From: Candidatus Ozemobacteraceae bacterium
GTDB taxonomy: Bacteria > Muiribacteriota > Ozemobacteria > Ozemobacterales > Ozemobacteraceae
DNA: 38,611 nucleotides
Direction: 5' to 3'
Assembly (NCBI GenBank): GCA_035373905.1
Contig: DAOSOK010000042.1
Location: 1 to 38,611 of the forward strand
A model generated the notes under the pieces. It was not told the DNA's origin. It was given only the letters and a program-made list of their open reading frames with translations, and did not search any database. The position numbers and the translations under genes were made by a program. Positions 1 through 7,994 of the stretch are shown piece after piece; the first letter of the stretch is position 1, and each line of letters opens with the position of its first letter.

Positions 1-91
1 GTCTATAGTAACACCTTCGGGTCTTCGAGTCAACACCCTTTTTCAAAAAAAGTTTCACATCGAATCCAAAGATGCCTCCTGAACGTTCCTA

Positions 92-121
92 TTGATGTTT
101 CCAGCTTTCTTGGAGTATAAG
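92..121 (+). promoter_or_regulatory. Sigma-70-like promoter
   Basis: TTGATG (92-97) and TATAAG (116-121) are separated by 18 bp. They lie about 30 bp upstream of the secreted-protein gene that starts at 154. This is sequence matching only. Confidence 0.5.
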
Positions 122-153
122 ATATTCATACATACCGTCCTGGGGGAAGACAC

Positions 154-882
154 ATGCGTACACTGCTCAAAGCCCCATTCGCCATTATCCTCTGTCTCGG
201 AACGCTGACATCGTCCGCGCCTGCTTTCTCCTCGGATGACGAGCAGCTTCTCGCCATTCCGTCCGCCATTTCCGAGCCAGCAACGAGCCCCGCAACGACT
301 CCCGTCGCCGAGCCTCTGTCAGAAACGCTGATCGGCCTTCCCACGGAACAGGCGCTCAGGCAGCCTCCCCGACAGCAGGTGAAGCCGACGACGGACCCGG
401 AATCCCTGATCCCCCTCCCCTCCGAAACGAAGTCGACGGACGGCAACGCTTCTTCGGCAGTCCAGCCCAACCAGGATCAGCCTCCGATCGTCATTTCCAC
501 CCCCGGAGAGGACGCCGAAATTGTCATCAGCGGCCAGGCGCCGACGATGGCCGACCAGCCGCAGACGGGGACGAAAACCGGGCTGCCGGTTTTCCCGAAG
601 GACACCAGTTCGGCGATCTTCATGGTCATGAAAACTTGGGAGTGCGACAATTACGACGGTCGCACGCTTCTGGAACACGCCATCAGCGTGTATGGCAAGG
701 AATCGGAAGACGCGTTCTCGGTGAAGGGGATGGACGCGCTCTCGCCCTTCAAGGTCACGCTCAAGGAGAGCGATATCACCCTCGACGAACTGCTTGACGT
801 CGTTTCCCAGAAAGCTCGTATCGACTGGGGGGTGGACATCGAGCAGAAAACCATTTATTTCTATCCAACTCACCTGCAATGA
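154..882 (+). CDS. Secreted protein with secretin/STN-like C-terminal domain
   Basis: The 242-residue product starts with a signal peptide: a hydrophobic stretch from residue 7, with likely cleavage after Ala24 in SAPA. A long Pro/Thr/Ser/Glu-rich linker follows to about residue 145. The last 95 residues are compact (LLEHAISVYG, then ITLDELLDVVSQKARIDW). They resemble the small alpha/beta 'short N-terminal' domains of secretins and TonB receptors, which sit in the periplasm. That match is by pattern only and no pore domain follows, so this is not a secretin itself. ATG is preceded by a G-rich site (TGGGGGAAG). The next gene follows after 15 bp, so the two are probably co-transcribed. Function unknown; it could be an accessory or pilotin-like partner of a secretion or pilus system encoded elsewhere. 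Confidence 0.75.
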   Translation: MRTLLKAPFAIILCLGTLTSSAPAFSSDDEQLLAIPSAISEPATSPATTPVAEPLSETLIGLPTEQALRQPPRQQVKPTTDPESLIPLPSETKSTDGNASSAVQPNQDQPPIVISTPGEDAEIVISGQAPTMADQPQTGTKTGLPVFPKDTSSAIFMVMKTWECDNYDGRTLLEHAISVYGKESEDAFSVKGMDALSPFKVTLKESDITLDELLDVVSQKARIDWGVDIEQKTIYFYPTHLQ

Positions 883-897
883 TCCGGAGGAGCTTCG

Positions 898-1251
898 ATG
901 ACTGACCAGGAATGCCAGAATGACGTCGAACAAGGAAACGCCGCGCTGACATCGGGCAATTTCGCCGTGGCCCTTGCCTGCTACCTGCGAGCTCTCGACA
1001 AACAACCGAACGATGCCCGCATCAATTCGAAGGTTGGCGTCGCCTATTACAAACTGAAGAATTATCCCTTCGCCATCAAGCACCTGGAATATGCCGCCGA
1101 ACTAAAACAGGGAGACCGGGATATTTTATACACGCTGGGGCTCGTTTACATCAAAGCCGGAGAAAAAACCAAAGCCATGTCGATGTATGACCGGCTGAAG
1201 AAAATCAGCGTCGACAAGGCCGAGGAGCTGTATAAAGCTATTTACAGCTGA
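898..1251 (+). CDS. Small TPR-repeat protein
   Basis: The 117-residue product is almost entirely tetratricopeptide repeat. Three helix-turn-helix units can be read: around GNFAVALACYLRALDKQPND, then ARINSKVGVAYYKLKNYPFA, then DILYTLGLVYIKAGEKTKAM. There is no signal peptide, so it is probably cytoplasmic. TPR proteins scaffold other proteins, and no enzymatic residues are expected. The start is supported by GGAGG six bases before ATG. It forms a two-gene unit with the preceding secreted protein and is convergent with the acetyltransferase 15 bp away. The specific partner cannot be told from the sequence. Confidence 0.85.
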   Translation: MTDQECQNDVEQGNAALTSGNFAVALACYLRALDKQPNDARINSKVGVAYYKLKNYPFAIKHLEYAAELKQGDRDILYTLGLVYIKAGEKTKAMSMYDRLKKISVDKAEELYKAIYS

Positions 1252-1266
1252 CCACCGGGCGGGACG

Positions 1267-1974
1267 TCAGACACCAAGCCAGCCTCGAGCTATCCAGGAC
1301 TCTGCAAGGCGGTCGTATTCCTCTTCGAGCATCGCATACTGGATCTGGTCCTGCCAGGAACCAGCGATGAAGAGTTCGCGGCGATGCAGGCCCTCCCGGA
1401 TGAACCCGAGACGCTCCACCAAGTGCTTCGAGCGGTGGTTCTTCGGCTGAATACCCGCCCAGATTCTGTGCAGGCGAACCTCTTCAAAGGCGAACGAGAC
1501 GAGCGTCGCGAGGGCTTCCGTCATCATTCCCCTGCCGGCGTGGCGCTGGTCGATCCAGTATCCAACGCCCGCGGAACGTATTATGCCCCACTGCACCGTA
1601 TGAAGGGCTATTCGCCCGACAAGCGGGCCACAGGCATCTCCGCGTCGACGAGTTCCGACGTCACCGCCGTTGAGGCGTTCGGGCGCGGGGGCCCGCAGGA
1701 AAATGCCGAGATCGAGCCTCGTACCGCGTTTTGCTTCCTGGTTTTCCAGGAAGATGCTGCGGCGCACGTCGGTCTCGGAGAATCCCTCCGGCACGGTCGG
1801 CATCCAGGGAGCCAGCCATCGGCGGTTGGTTTCGAGCAGTCGTTCGAGTTCGGGCGCCTGTCGTGCGGAAAGCCGCGCGAGCATGATCCGCTTCCCGTAG
1901 AGGCGTCTGCCCGGAGGGATCCATTGGCCGAAATGCATCCCGACGGAACTTCTCTTACCCATACCCTGGAGCAT
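1267..1974 (-). CDS. GNAT-family N-acetyltransferase, RimJ/RimL-like
   Basis: The 235-residue product is a Gcn5-related acetyltransferase that would transfer acetyl from acetyl-CoA to an amine. The acetyl-CoA loop is visible as QRHAGRGMMTEAL (about residues 145-157). The C-terminal NHRSKHLVERLGFIREG segment and the closing Tyr-containing strand are typical of the RimJ/RimL group, which acetylates ribosomal protein N-termini, although many members act on other substrates. ATG at 1974 has GGAG seven bases upstream. An ATG four codons later is possible but has a weaker site. A loop of about 25 residues near 95-115 (RAPAPERLNGGDVGTRRRG) is longer than usual. It lies downstream of the NlpC/P60 gene on the same strand, with a terminator between them. 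Substrate unknown. Confidence 0.85.
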   Translation of the reverse strand: MLQGMGKRSSVGMHFGQWIPPGRRLYGKRIMLARLSARQAPELERLLETNRRWLAPWMPTVPEGFSETDVRRSIFLENQEAKRGTRLDLGIFLRAPAPERLNGGDVGTRRRGDACGPLVGRIALHTVQWGIIRSAGVGYWIDQRHAGRGMMTEALATLVSFAFEEVRLHRIWAGIQPKNHRSKHLVERLGFIREGLHRRELFIAGSWQDQIQYAMLEEEYDRLAESWIARGWLGV

Positions 1975-2040
1975 ATCACGTCTCCGGCAGCGGACGAACT
2001 TATTTCGCTCCGCCGGAATTCGCCGCCGGCGTCTCAGGCA

Positions 2041-2078
2041 GAAAGAGAATCGCCGACCCGGCCTTCCGGATCGGCGAT
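2041..2078 (-). terminator. Rho-independent terminator of the NlpC/P60 gene
   Basis: An 8-bp stem (ATCGCCGA, 2049-2056, with TCGGCGAT, 2071-2078) encloses an inner CCGG/CCGG stem. Read on the minus strand it is followed by TCTCTTTC. It lies 24 bp beyond the stop at 2103. A separate 14-bp perfect palindrome (2081-2094) sits between it and the stop. Confidence 0.7.
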
Positions 2079-2102
2079 AGTATCGCTAGCGATATACAAA
2101 TG

Positions 2103-2969
2103 TCATGCGCCGGGAGGACGGACCACGTAGCGTGGAATCCAGCCGTCATAGTAGCCGGCAACCGGATGGATCGCGCCGTGATGCGCGCTGGAGCTGTTCG
2201 ACATGCACATGCCGTTTCCAAGATAGACGCCCACGTGGTCACTCGGGCTCCAGAAAATGACGTCACCCGGTTTCATCAGGGCTGTCTGGATTTTTCCGGA
2301 ATCAGGGTTTCCGTTCGAGGGAACCTTCGCCCAGCCGAACTCATTCATCAGGCGCCTGGTGAGGTTCACCGCAACCAGTTCTTCCCATCCCTGGGGAACC
2401 ATGCCGGCAGCACGCAACACTCTCGACATAAGCCATGCACAGGCAACGTTTCCACCGCCTGGTCCGCTTCTGGAGCTGTATCCATCGAACTGACGGCCTG
2501 CGGCGACCATCTTGGCAGCGCTTTCGGAATACAACTGGTTTTTCAGAGACGCGATGCGGCCTCGGATGGCATCCATGCTGGAGGCGGCCACTCCGCCCTT
2601 CGCCATCTTGCTCAGAAGCCCCGGGTTCGTTGTTTTCCCGGTTTTCGTATCTTTGCACAGCTTGTCCAGATACGCGATGGCTTCGGCGGAACGCTTGTAA
2701 TCTCCGCTTTTGAGATAGGCCTCGAGCTGGGCGAGGATCTTTTCGACCGTGTCGTGCGCCGTTCGGGCTTCGGGGGTTGCCGATGCGAGCGGGTCACCCG
2801 GCGGTGTCGGCTCGGGACCGATGGCGTTCGACTGCTCGAAGGTCGGAATCTGGATATCGTTGGATATCGCCGTCGAATCGACCTTGCCGGTGAATGGGTT
2901 CTGGGCCCAGGCGGGAGCGAGACAAAACACGACCAGCGCGGATACCATCAGCGATTTTCGCCACAACAT
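2103..2969 (-). CDS. Secreted NlpC/P60-type papain-fold hydrolase
   Basis: The 288-residue product has a signal peptide (cleavage after Ala22, AWA|Q), a helical linker at about 60-165, and a C-terminal NlpC/P60 or CHAP-like cysteine hydrolase domain. The likely nucleophile is Cys177 in GGNVACAWLM. The likely catalytic His is about residue 245 in GDVIFWSPSDHVGVYLG, a typical NlpC/P60 signature with GD-hh-h-F upstream. Such enzymes cut peptide cross-links of peptidoglycan in the periplasm, usually between D-Glu and the diamino acid. Exact specificity cannot be read from the sequence. AGGAGG lies eight bases before ATG. The gene is on the same strand as the transporter fusion upstream (136 bp gap) and ends at a hairpin terminator. 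Confidence 0.8.
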   Translation of the reverse strand: MLWRKSLMVSALVVFCLAPAWAQNPFTGKVDSTAISNDIQIPTFEQSNAIGPEPTPPGDPLASATPEARTAHDTVEKILAQLEAYLKSGDYKRSAEAIAYLDKLCKDTKTGKTTNPGLLSKMAKGGVAASSMDAIRGRIASLKNQLYSESAAKMVAAGRQFDGYSSRSGPGGGNVACAWLMSRVLRAAGMVPQGWEELVAVNLTRRLMNEFGWAKVPSNGNPDSGKIQTALMKPGDVIFWSPSDHVGVYLGNGMCMSNSSSAHHGAIHPVAGYYDGWIPRYVVRPPGA

Positions 2970-3105
2970 ACGTGCAACCTCCTGACGAACGGAGCGGATT
3001 TTCTTCTAAGCATTGTACCCGATTCCCCCCGGGGGGGCGGAAGAGAGGCATCGCAACATTTCTCGGACCTGCCATGCGCGCAACAGACGCCGACAGCGGC
3101 ACGAC

Positions 3106-4536
3106 TCAGGAATGGGGCTCCAGCGTTCCCCGGCGAAGGTGGATCTTTCTCGAGCAGAGTTCGTCGGCAAGCCACTCTTCGTGCGTCACGAGGAGGAGAG
3201 CGCCGCCGTTTCCAATGAAGGCGCGGAGGAGAAGAATGACGGGGCGAAGGGTCATCCTGTCGAGATGTGACAGAGCTTCATCGATCAGGAGGAGATCCGG
3301 CCGGACGGCCAATGCCCTGCCGAGCGAGACCCGGGCTGCTTCCCCTCCCGACAGGTTTCGCACCGGTTGGCCGAACATGGGCAACAGGCCGAGGGTCTCT
3401 CCAAGCCGTTCCGCGCGTTCTCGTCGTTCTTCGGCGGGAACGCCCCGGATTCGCATTCCAAACTCGATATTCATGCGGACCGTTCCGTCGAACAGATACG
3501 GCCGCTGAAACGTGAGAATCGGCGTTTTCCATGCGTGGTCGACGACGCCTGCATCCGGCGAGGCGAGGCCGGCCATGATTCTGAGGAGCGTCGATTTTCC
3601 CGAACCGGAAGCGCCCATCAGGGCCGTTCCGCCGGACATCTCGAGCGTTGCCGAGAGGTTGTCGAACAGAATGCGTTCCTCGAACCGCACCGATAAACCG
3701 CGGATTTCGACGGGCGGAAGTTGCGGGAACACCCGGTCCGGGTCGTTTCGCGTGTCCGATGCCGCGCCGCGCCGGCAATCTGAAGGCGCATGCGGTACCG
3801 GGGTGGTCTCCGGAACGAGCCGCCGCCCGCGCCAGGAGATCCGGTACTGCAGATACTGGACGGCAAGGGTGTTCGCAAGCGCAAGAAGCAGGAGGAGCAT
3901 CCCGAGGGCCATCGCGAGTTCGGTCTCGCCCTTTCCCATCTCGAGCGCCATCGCGGTCGTGAGGGTGCGAGAACAGCCCTTGATGTTTCCGCCGAGGATC
4001 ATGGCTGCGCCGAGTTCGGATATCACCCTGCCGAAGCCGACGCAGACGGCGACGGCAAGCGCCCCGCGGCACTCGAGTGCGAGAAGAAAGAGGAGCTGAA
4101 AGGGCTTCGCGCCGAGATTTTTCGCGGTTTCCACGAAGTCTCTCGGAACCTGCTGGAGAGCGGATCCTATAAATACCGTCAACAATGGAATAACCAGAAG
4201 GAGATCGCCCGCGACGATTGCGGCCGGCGTGTACAAAAGTTCGAGCCCCCCGAGCGGTCCGCGGCGCGACAGCAGGAGGTAGACGATGGTCCCCACGATC
4301 ACCGTCGGCACCGAGATCATGGTTTGCATCGCGATCAGGATCATCGCGCGGACGCGCGGGCGGCATGCGTGGATCAGCCCGGCAAGGGGAAGCGCCAGGA
4401 GAAAACCGAGGATCGTCGCAACGATCGCGATTTTCAGAGAAAGACCGAGGATCGCGAACGTTTCGACATCGAGCCTGGCGAGTCGACCCAATGCCCCTGC
4501 TGCGATTTCCGCGAGAAACGCGCCGGAATCAGTCAC
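3106..4536 (-). CDS. TupB-like ABC permease fused to its ATPase (tungstate/molybdate-type)
   Basis: The 476-residue product combines two normally separate subunits. Residues about 1-235 form a five- to six-helix permease with the inner-membrane EAA loop (FVETAKNLGAKPFQ). Text such as SVPTVIVGTIVYLLLS and GPLGGLELLYTP is characteristic of TupB/WtpB-type oxyanion permeases. After a linker, residues about 275-476 form an ABC ATPase: Walker A GASGSGKST (~308), Q-loop LTFQRPY, signature LSGGEAARVSLGRA (~393), Walker B LLLIDEALSHLD (~415), and switch His in VTHEE (~447). All catalytic residues are present. The predicted start is GTG, with no convincing Shine-Dalgarno at usual distance. It begins 27 bp after metH, so it is probably co-transcribed. 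No periplasmic binding protein gene is nearby. Tungstate is the family guess; molybdate or another ligand is possible. Confidence 0.8.
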   Translation of the reverse strand: MTDSGAFLAEIAAGALGRLARLDVETFAILGLSLKIAIVATILGFLLALPLAGLIHACRPRVRAMILIAMQTMISVPTVIVGTIVYLLLSRRGPLGGLELLYTPAAIVAGDLLLVIPLLTVFIGSALQQVPRDFVETAKNLGAKPFQLLFLLALECRGALAVAVCVGFGRVISELGAAMILGGNIKGCSRTLTTAMALEMGKGETELAMALGMLLLLLALANTLAVQYLQYRISWRGRRLVPETTPVPHAPSDCRRGAASDTRNDPDRVFPQLPPVEIRGLSVRFEERILFDNLSATLEMSGGTALMGASGSGKSTLLRIMAGLASPDAGVVDHAWKTPILTFQRPYLFDGTVRMNIEFGMRIRGVPAEERRERAERLGETLGLLPMFGQPVRNLSGGEAARVSLGRALAVRPDLLLIDEALSHLDRMTLRPVILLLRAFIGNGGALLLVTHEEWLADELCSRKIHLRRGTLEPHS

Positions 4537-4563
4537 GACGCCGGAAGTGAGATTTCCTGCACG

Positions 4564-7500
4564 TCACGGCTGGAAGTAGCGCGCATCGGGATGCAGCGTC
4601 TGGAAGCCTGAGACGGAGAGTTCGGGAACCATCTGGCAGGTTTCCGTCAACGAGATGCCGATCCGGTCGGCCTCCAGCAGGCGAAGGACGTCGCGCTGCG
4701 CCGTGAGATTCGGACACGCCGGGAAACCGAACGAGAAGCGGAGCGCGCGCGGCGGCACCGCCTGTCCGGCCAGGTCTTTCACGGCCAGCTCTGCCGTCGC
4801 CGCAGCCGCGCGCTCTGCCAGCTCGACGCCGAGGCCGTGGATGTGCAGGTAGTCGCGATACTTCTTCGCCTTCATCAGGCCGGCCTCTTTTTCGGCGACC
4901 CGTGGGCCGACCGTTGCGGCCCAGAGAACGATCACGTCTTCCCGCGCCGAGGAAAAGAAGTCGGCGACGCACAGTCCCGGCTCGTGCGCCTGGCGCGGGA
5001 AGGCGAACAGGGCCTCCGTTCTTCCGGTCTCGTCGAGGATCATGAGCTCGTTTCCGGCGGCTCTGCACCGAAAGAAGCCGTACACGCCGCGGATCTGGAA
5101 CAGGTCGTCCCGGCGGGCCGCCGCGACGGTCGCTTCGAGGGCCGGTTGCGCCTCTTCCCGGAGGTGCTTTTCATACTCGGAGTCGGAACGATTTCCCTGT
5201 TTGTAGCCCCACCTGGCCTGGAACAGGACGCGGGTGTCGAGCCGTTCAAGGAGCGAGTCGAGGGAGTGCGTCACGCGGCGGGTCCCGAAGAACGGGGGAT
5301 ACCAGACGGTCGGCGACTCGAGAACGGATCGGCGGGGGGTTCCGTGCAGGATCGGCACGGGGCGGTCGGGCGTCGGACCTGGACGCGGGGCCGCAGCGCT
5401 CACGACGGGGGCGGAAGCGGATGCCTCTGCGGCACCGGCTTTGACGATCCCGTCCATGATGCGAAGGCCATCGAAGGCGTCGGCGGCGTATTGCACGCGC
5501 TCTCCGTAGATGGTCCGGAGGTCGGACTCGACATACTCGCGCGTCAGGGCCGCCCCGCCGAGGATCACGGAGGGCCGCAGACCGCGGCGGAGGAGCTCCT
5601 CGAGGTTTTCCTTCATGATCTGAGTCGAGCGCACGAGCAGGCCGCTCATGCCGATGATGTCGGCGCCGTGTTCCTGCGCCGCCCGGATCATCGTATCTAT
5701 ATCGACCTTTATACCAAGGTCGATGACGCGGTACCCGTTGTTCTCGAACAGGATTTTCACGAGATTCTTTCCGATATCGTGGACGTCGCCGCTGACGGTC
5801 GCGAGGATGATGGCGGGCCCCTGACCGGCGTCCTTGCGGCTGAGGTGGGGTTTGAGCAGGCCGACGGCGGCGCGTACGATCTCGGCCGACTGGAGGACGA
5901 AGGGCAACTGCATCTCGCCGCGCCCGAACAGTTCGCCGACCTCGCGCATGGCCGCGATCAGGTGATCGGTGATGATCGTTTCGGGGGCGATCTCATGGCG
6001 CATCGAGTCGAGGATCGCCTCGATGCCGGTGCGGTCGCCGTCGAGCACCTTGTCGCGAATCATCTCCGCGGGCGTGCGGTTCCGGTCGGTATCCGCACGG
6101 CCGGCCCGTGTTTTGGCGGCGCCGGCGAACGCCTGCATGTATGCCCCGAGATCGGAACCGTCGCGGGAGGCGTCGTGAAGCAGGTTCAGGGCGAGTTCCC
6201 GTTCGCGGGGAGGGATCTTGAAGGGCGGGAGAATTCCCGCGGGGTTGACGATCGCCATTTTCAGGCCATTCGCGACGGCCTCGGAGAGGAACACGCTGTT
6301 CAGCACCTCGCGGGCTTCGGGAGCGAGGCCGAACGAGACGTTGCTGACGCCGAGAATCGTGAAACAGCGCGGGAACTCGGTCGAAACGGCTTTCACGGCA
6401 TCGAGGGTTTCGCGGGCGGAGGCGCGAAGTTCGGGGTCGCCGCTTCCGACCGTGAACGTGAGGGTGTCGAAGACAAGATCCTCGTCGCGCAGGCCGAATT
6501 CGCGGGTGAGGACGTCGTGGAGACGACGCACGACGGCGAGCTTCCGTTCGAGGGTCCGGGCCATGCCCTTTTCATCTATAGCAAGACATATAAGAGCCGC
6601 ACCGTAGTCACGGGCGAGTCCGGCGACCGTGCGGAGCTTCACGCCTCCGTCCTCCAGGTTGACGGAGTTGATGACGCAGCGGCCGCCGTGGCGCTGGAGG
6701 ACCGCCTCGATGACGGCGGGGTCGGTCGAGTCGATCATGAGCGGCAGTTTCACCTGTTTGGCGAAGCGGGGCGCCAGTTCGCACATGTCGGTGATCTCGC
6801 TCCGGCCGACGTAGGCGGTCGAGAGGTCGATCAGATGGGCTCCACCGCGGGCCTGTTGTTTGCCCATGGCGGTCATGCCCTCCCAGTCGTTCGCGAGGAG
6901 GAGGTCGCGGAACATGCGGGAGCCGTTGGCGTTGGTGCGCTCGCCAACGAGGCAGGGGGGCGGCTCCTGGATGAAACCGACGGAGCCGTACATACTGGCC
7001 GCCGAAGCAACCGGCCTGACATCGCGGTTTTTAGGCGATATCGGGCCCACGGCAGCGGCGACGGCGGCGAGATGTTCGGGGGTCGTTCCGCAGCAGCCGC
7101 CGACGACGTTCACGCCGTATTCCTCGACGAACCGCTTCTGGAAGGCGCCGAACTCGGCGGGCGGCAGGCGGTAGACCGGTTTGCCGTCGACGTTCTCGGG
7201 CAGGCCGGCGTTGGGCATGACGGAGACGGCCTTGCCGGACGATTCGGCCAGAACCTTCACGTGGCGCATCATTTCGAGCGGCCCGGTGGCGCAGTTGATG
7301 CCGATCACGTCGATCATGCCGAACGGTTCGAGCACGGACTGGACGGCCCCGATATCGCTTCCCATCAGCATCGTGCCGGCGGCCTCGAGAGTGACCGAGA
7401 CCATGACGGGGCGGCGGGCGCCTTCCTGGCGGAACAGGCGCGCCAGGGCGTTGAGGGCGGCCTTCACTTGGAGGAGGTCCTGGCAGGTTTCGACGACGAA

Positions 7501-7965
7501 GATGTCGGCACCGGCGTCCCACAGGCTGCGCACCTGTTCGACGTAGATAGCGGCCATCTCCTCGAAACCGATGTGGCCGAGGCTCGGGAGTCTGGAGGTC
7601 GGGCCGATCGAGGCGGCGACGAAGCGTTGTTCCCCGGGGCAGCCCGTCTCGAGCGCCTCGCGGGCGATGCGAACGGCGGCCTTGTTTATAGCATCAACTT
7701 TATTTTCGAGGCCGTATTCCGCGAGCGTGAGGCGGTTGGCCCCGAACGTGTTGGTCTCGACGGCGCGGCAGCCGGCGGCCACGAAATCGGCGTGCACCTT
7801 CCGGACGGCGTGGGGCGCGAAGAGGTTGAGCGCCTCGTTGCAGCCGTCGAAGCCGCCGAAATCCGCCGTCGTCAGCTGCTGGCGCTGGAGGTTGGTTCCC
7901 ATCGCGCCGTCGAAGACGAGGATGCGTTCGCGAAGGTGAGCGAGGAATCGTTCGGGAGTGATCAT
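4564..7965 (-). CDS. metH: Cobalamin-dependent methionine synthase
   Basis: The 1133-residue product catalyses methyl transfer from 5-methyl-tetrahydrofolate to homocysteine through cob(I)alamin. All four modules are present in order. The homocysteine domain has zinc ligands Cys ~225 (GINCATGP) and the Cys pair ~289-290 (GGCCGTTPEHL). The pterin domain begins near LVGERTNANGSRMF (~340). A cap and B12 Rossmann domain carries the axial-ligand motif GDVHDIGKNLV (~727). The S-adenosylmethionine reactivation domain (~912-1133) includes RFSFGFPACPN. It is slightly shorter than E. coli MetH (1227), mainly in linkers. AGGAA lies seven bases before ATG. It is the second gene of an operon, 29 bp after the MTHFR fusion that makes its methyl donor. 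Three short AT-rich synonymous islands interrupt its high-GC codon use (near 5700, 6580 and 7690). Confidence 0.97.
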   Translation of the reverse strand: MITPERFLAHLRERILVFDGAMGTNLQRQQLTTADFGGFDGCNEALNLFAPHAVRKVHADFVAAGCRAVETNTFGANRLTLAEYGLENKVDAINKAAVRIAREALETGCPGEQRFVAASIGPTSRLPSLGHIGFEEMAAIYVEQVRSLWDAGADIFVVETCQDLLQVKAALNALARLFRQEGARRPVMVSVTLEAAGTMLMGSDIGAVQSVLEPFGMIDVIGINCATGPLEMMRHVKVLAESSGKAVSVMPNAGLPENVDGKPVYRLPPAEFGAFQKRFVEEYGVNVVGGCCGTTPEHLAAVAAAVGPISPKNRDVRPVASAASMYGSVGFIQEPPPCLVGERTNANGSRMFRDLLLANDWEGMTAMGKQQARGGAHLIDLSTAYVGRSEITDMCELAPRFAKQVKLPLMIDSTDPAVIEAVLQRHGGRCVINSVNLEDGGVKLRTVAGLARDYGAALICLAIDEKGMARTLERKLAVVRRLHDVLTREFGLRDEDLVFDTLTFTVGSGDPELRASARETLDAVKAVSTEFPRCFTILGVSNVSFGLAPEAREVLNSVFLSEAVANGLKMAIVNPAGILPPFKIPPRERELALNLLHDASRDGSDLGAYMQAFAGAAKTRAGRADTDRNRTPAEMIRDKVLDGDRTGIEAILDSMRHEIAPETIITDHLIAAMREVGELFGRGEMQLPFVLQSAEIVRAAVGLLKPHLSRKDAGQGPAIILATVSGDVHDIGKNLVKILFENNGYRVIDLGIKVDIDTMIRAAQEHGADIIGMSGLLVRSTQIMKENLEELLRRGLRPSVILGGAALTREYVESDLRTIYGERVQYAADAFDGLRIMDGIVKAGAAEASASAPVVSAAAPRPGPTPDRPVPILHGTPRRSVLESPTVWYPPFFGTRRVTHSLDSLLERLDTRVLFQARWGYKQGNRSDSEYEKHLREEAQPALEATVAAARRDDLFQIRGVYGFFRCRAAGNELMILDETGRTEALFAFPRQAHEPGLCVADFFSSAREDVIVLWAATVGPRVAEKEAGLMKAKKYRDYLHIHGLGVELAERAAAATAELAVKDLAGQAVPPRALRFSFGFPACPNLTAQRDVLRLLEADRIGISLTETCQMVPELSVSGFQTLHPDARYFQP
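5698..5713. other. TATA-N8-TATA island inside metH (1)
   Basis: TATA at 5698 and 5710. It encodes GIKVDID with ATA codons 12 nt apart within GC-rich sequence. Confidence 0.7.
6577..6592. other. TATA-N8-TATA island inside metH (2)
   Basis: TATA at 6577 and 6589. It encodes LICLAID with ATA codons 12 nt apart. Confidence 0.7.
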
Positions 7966-7994
7966 CGGGCGGTTCCTTTCGGGGTTCGGGCAGG

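Noticed and set aside
1..60. Terminator of a gene left of the window (GGGT...ACCC then TTTTT)
   Set aside because: The stem is only about four base pairs; not enough to call.
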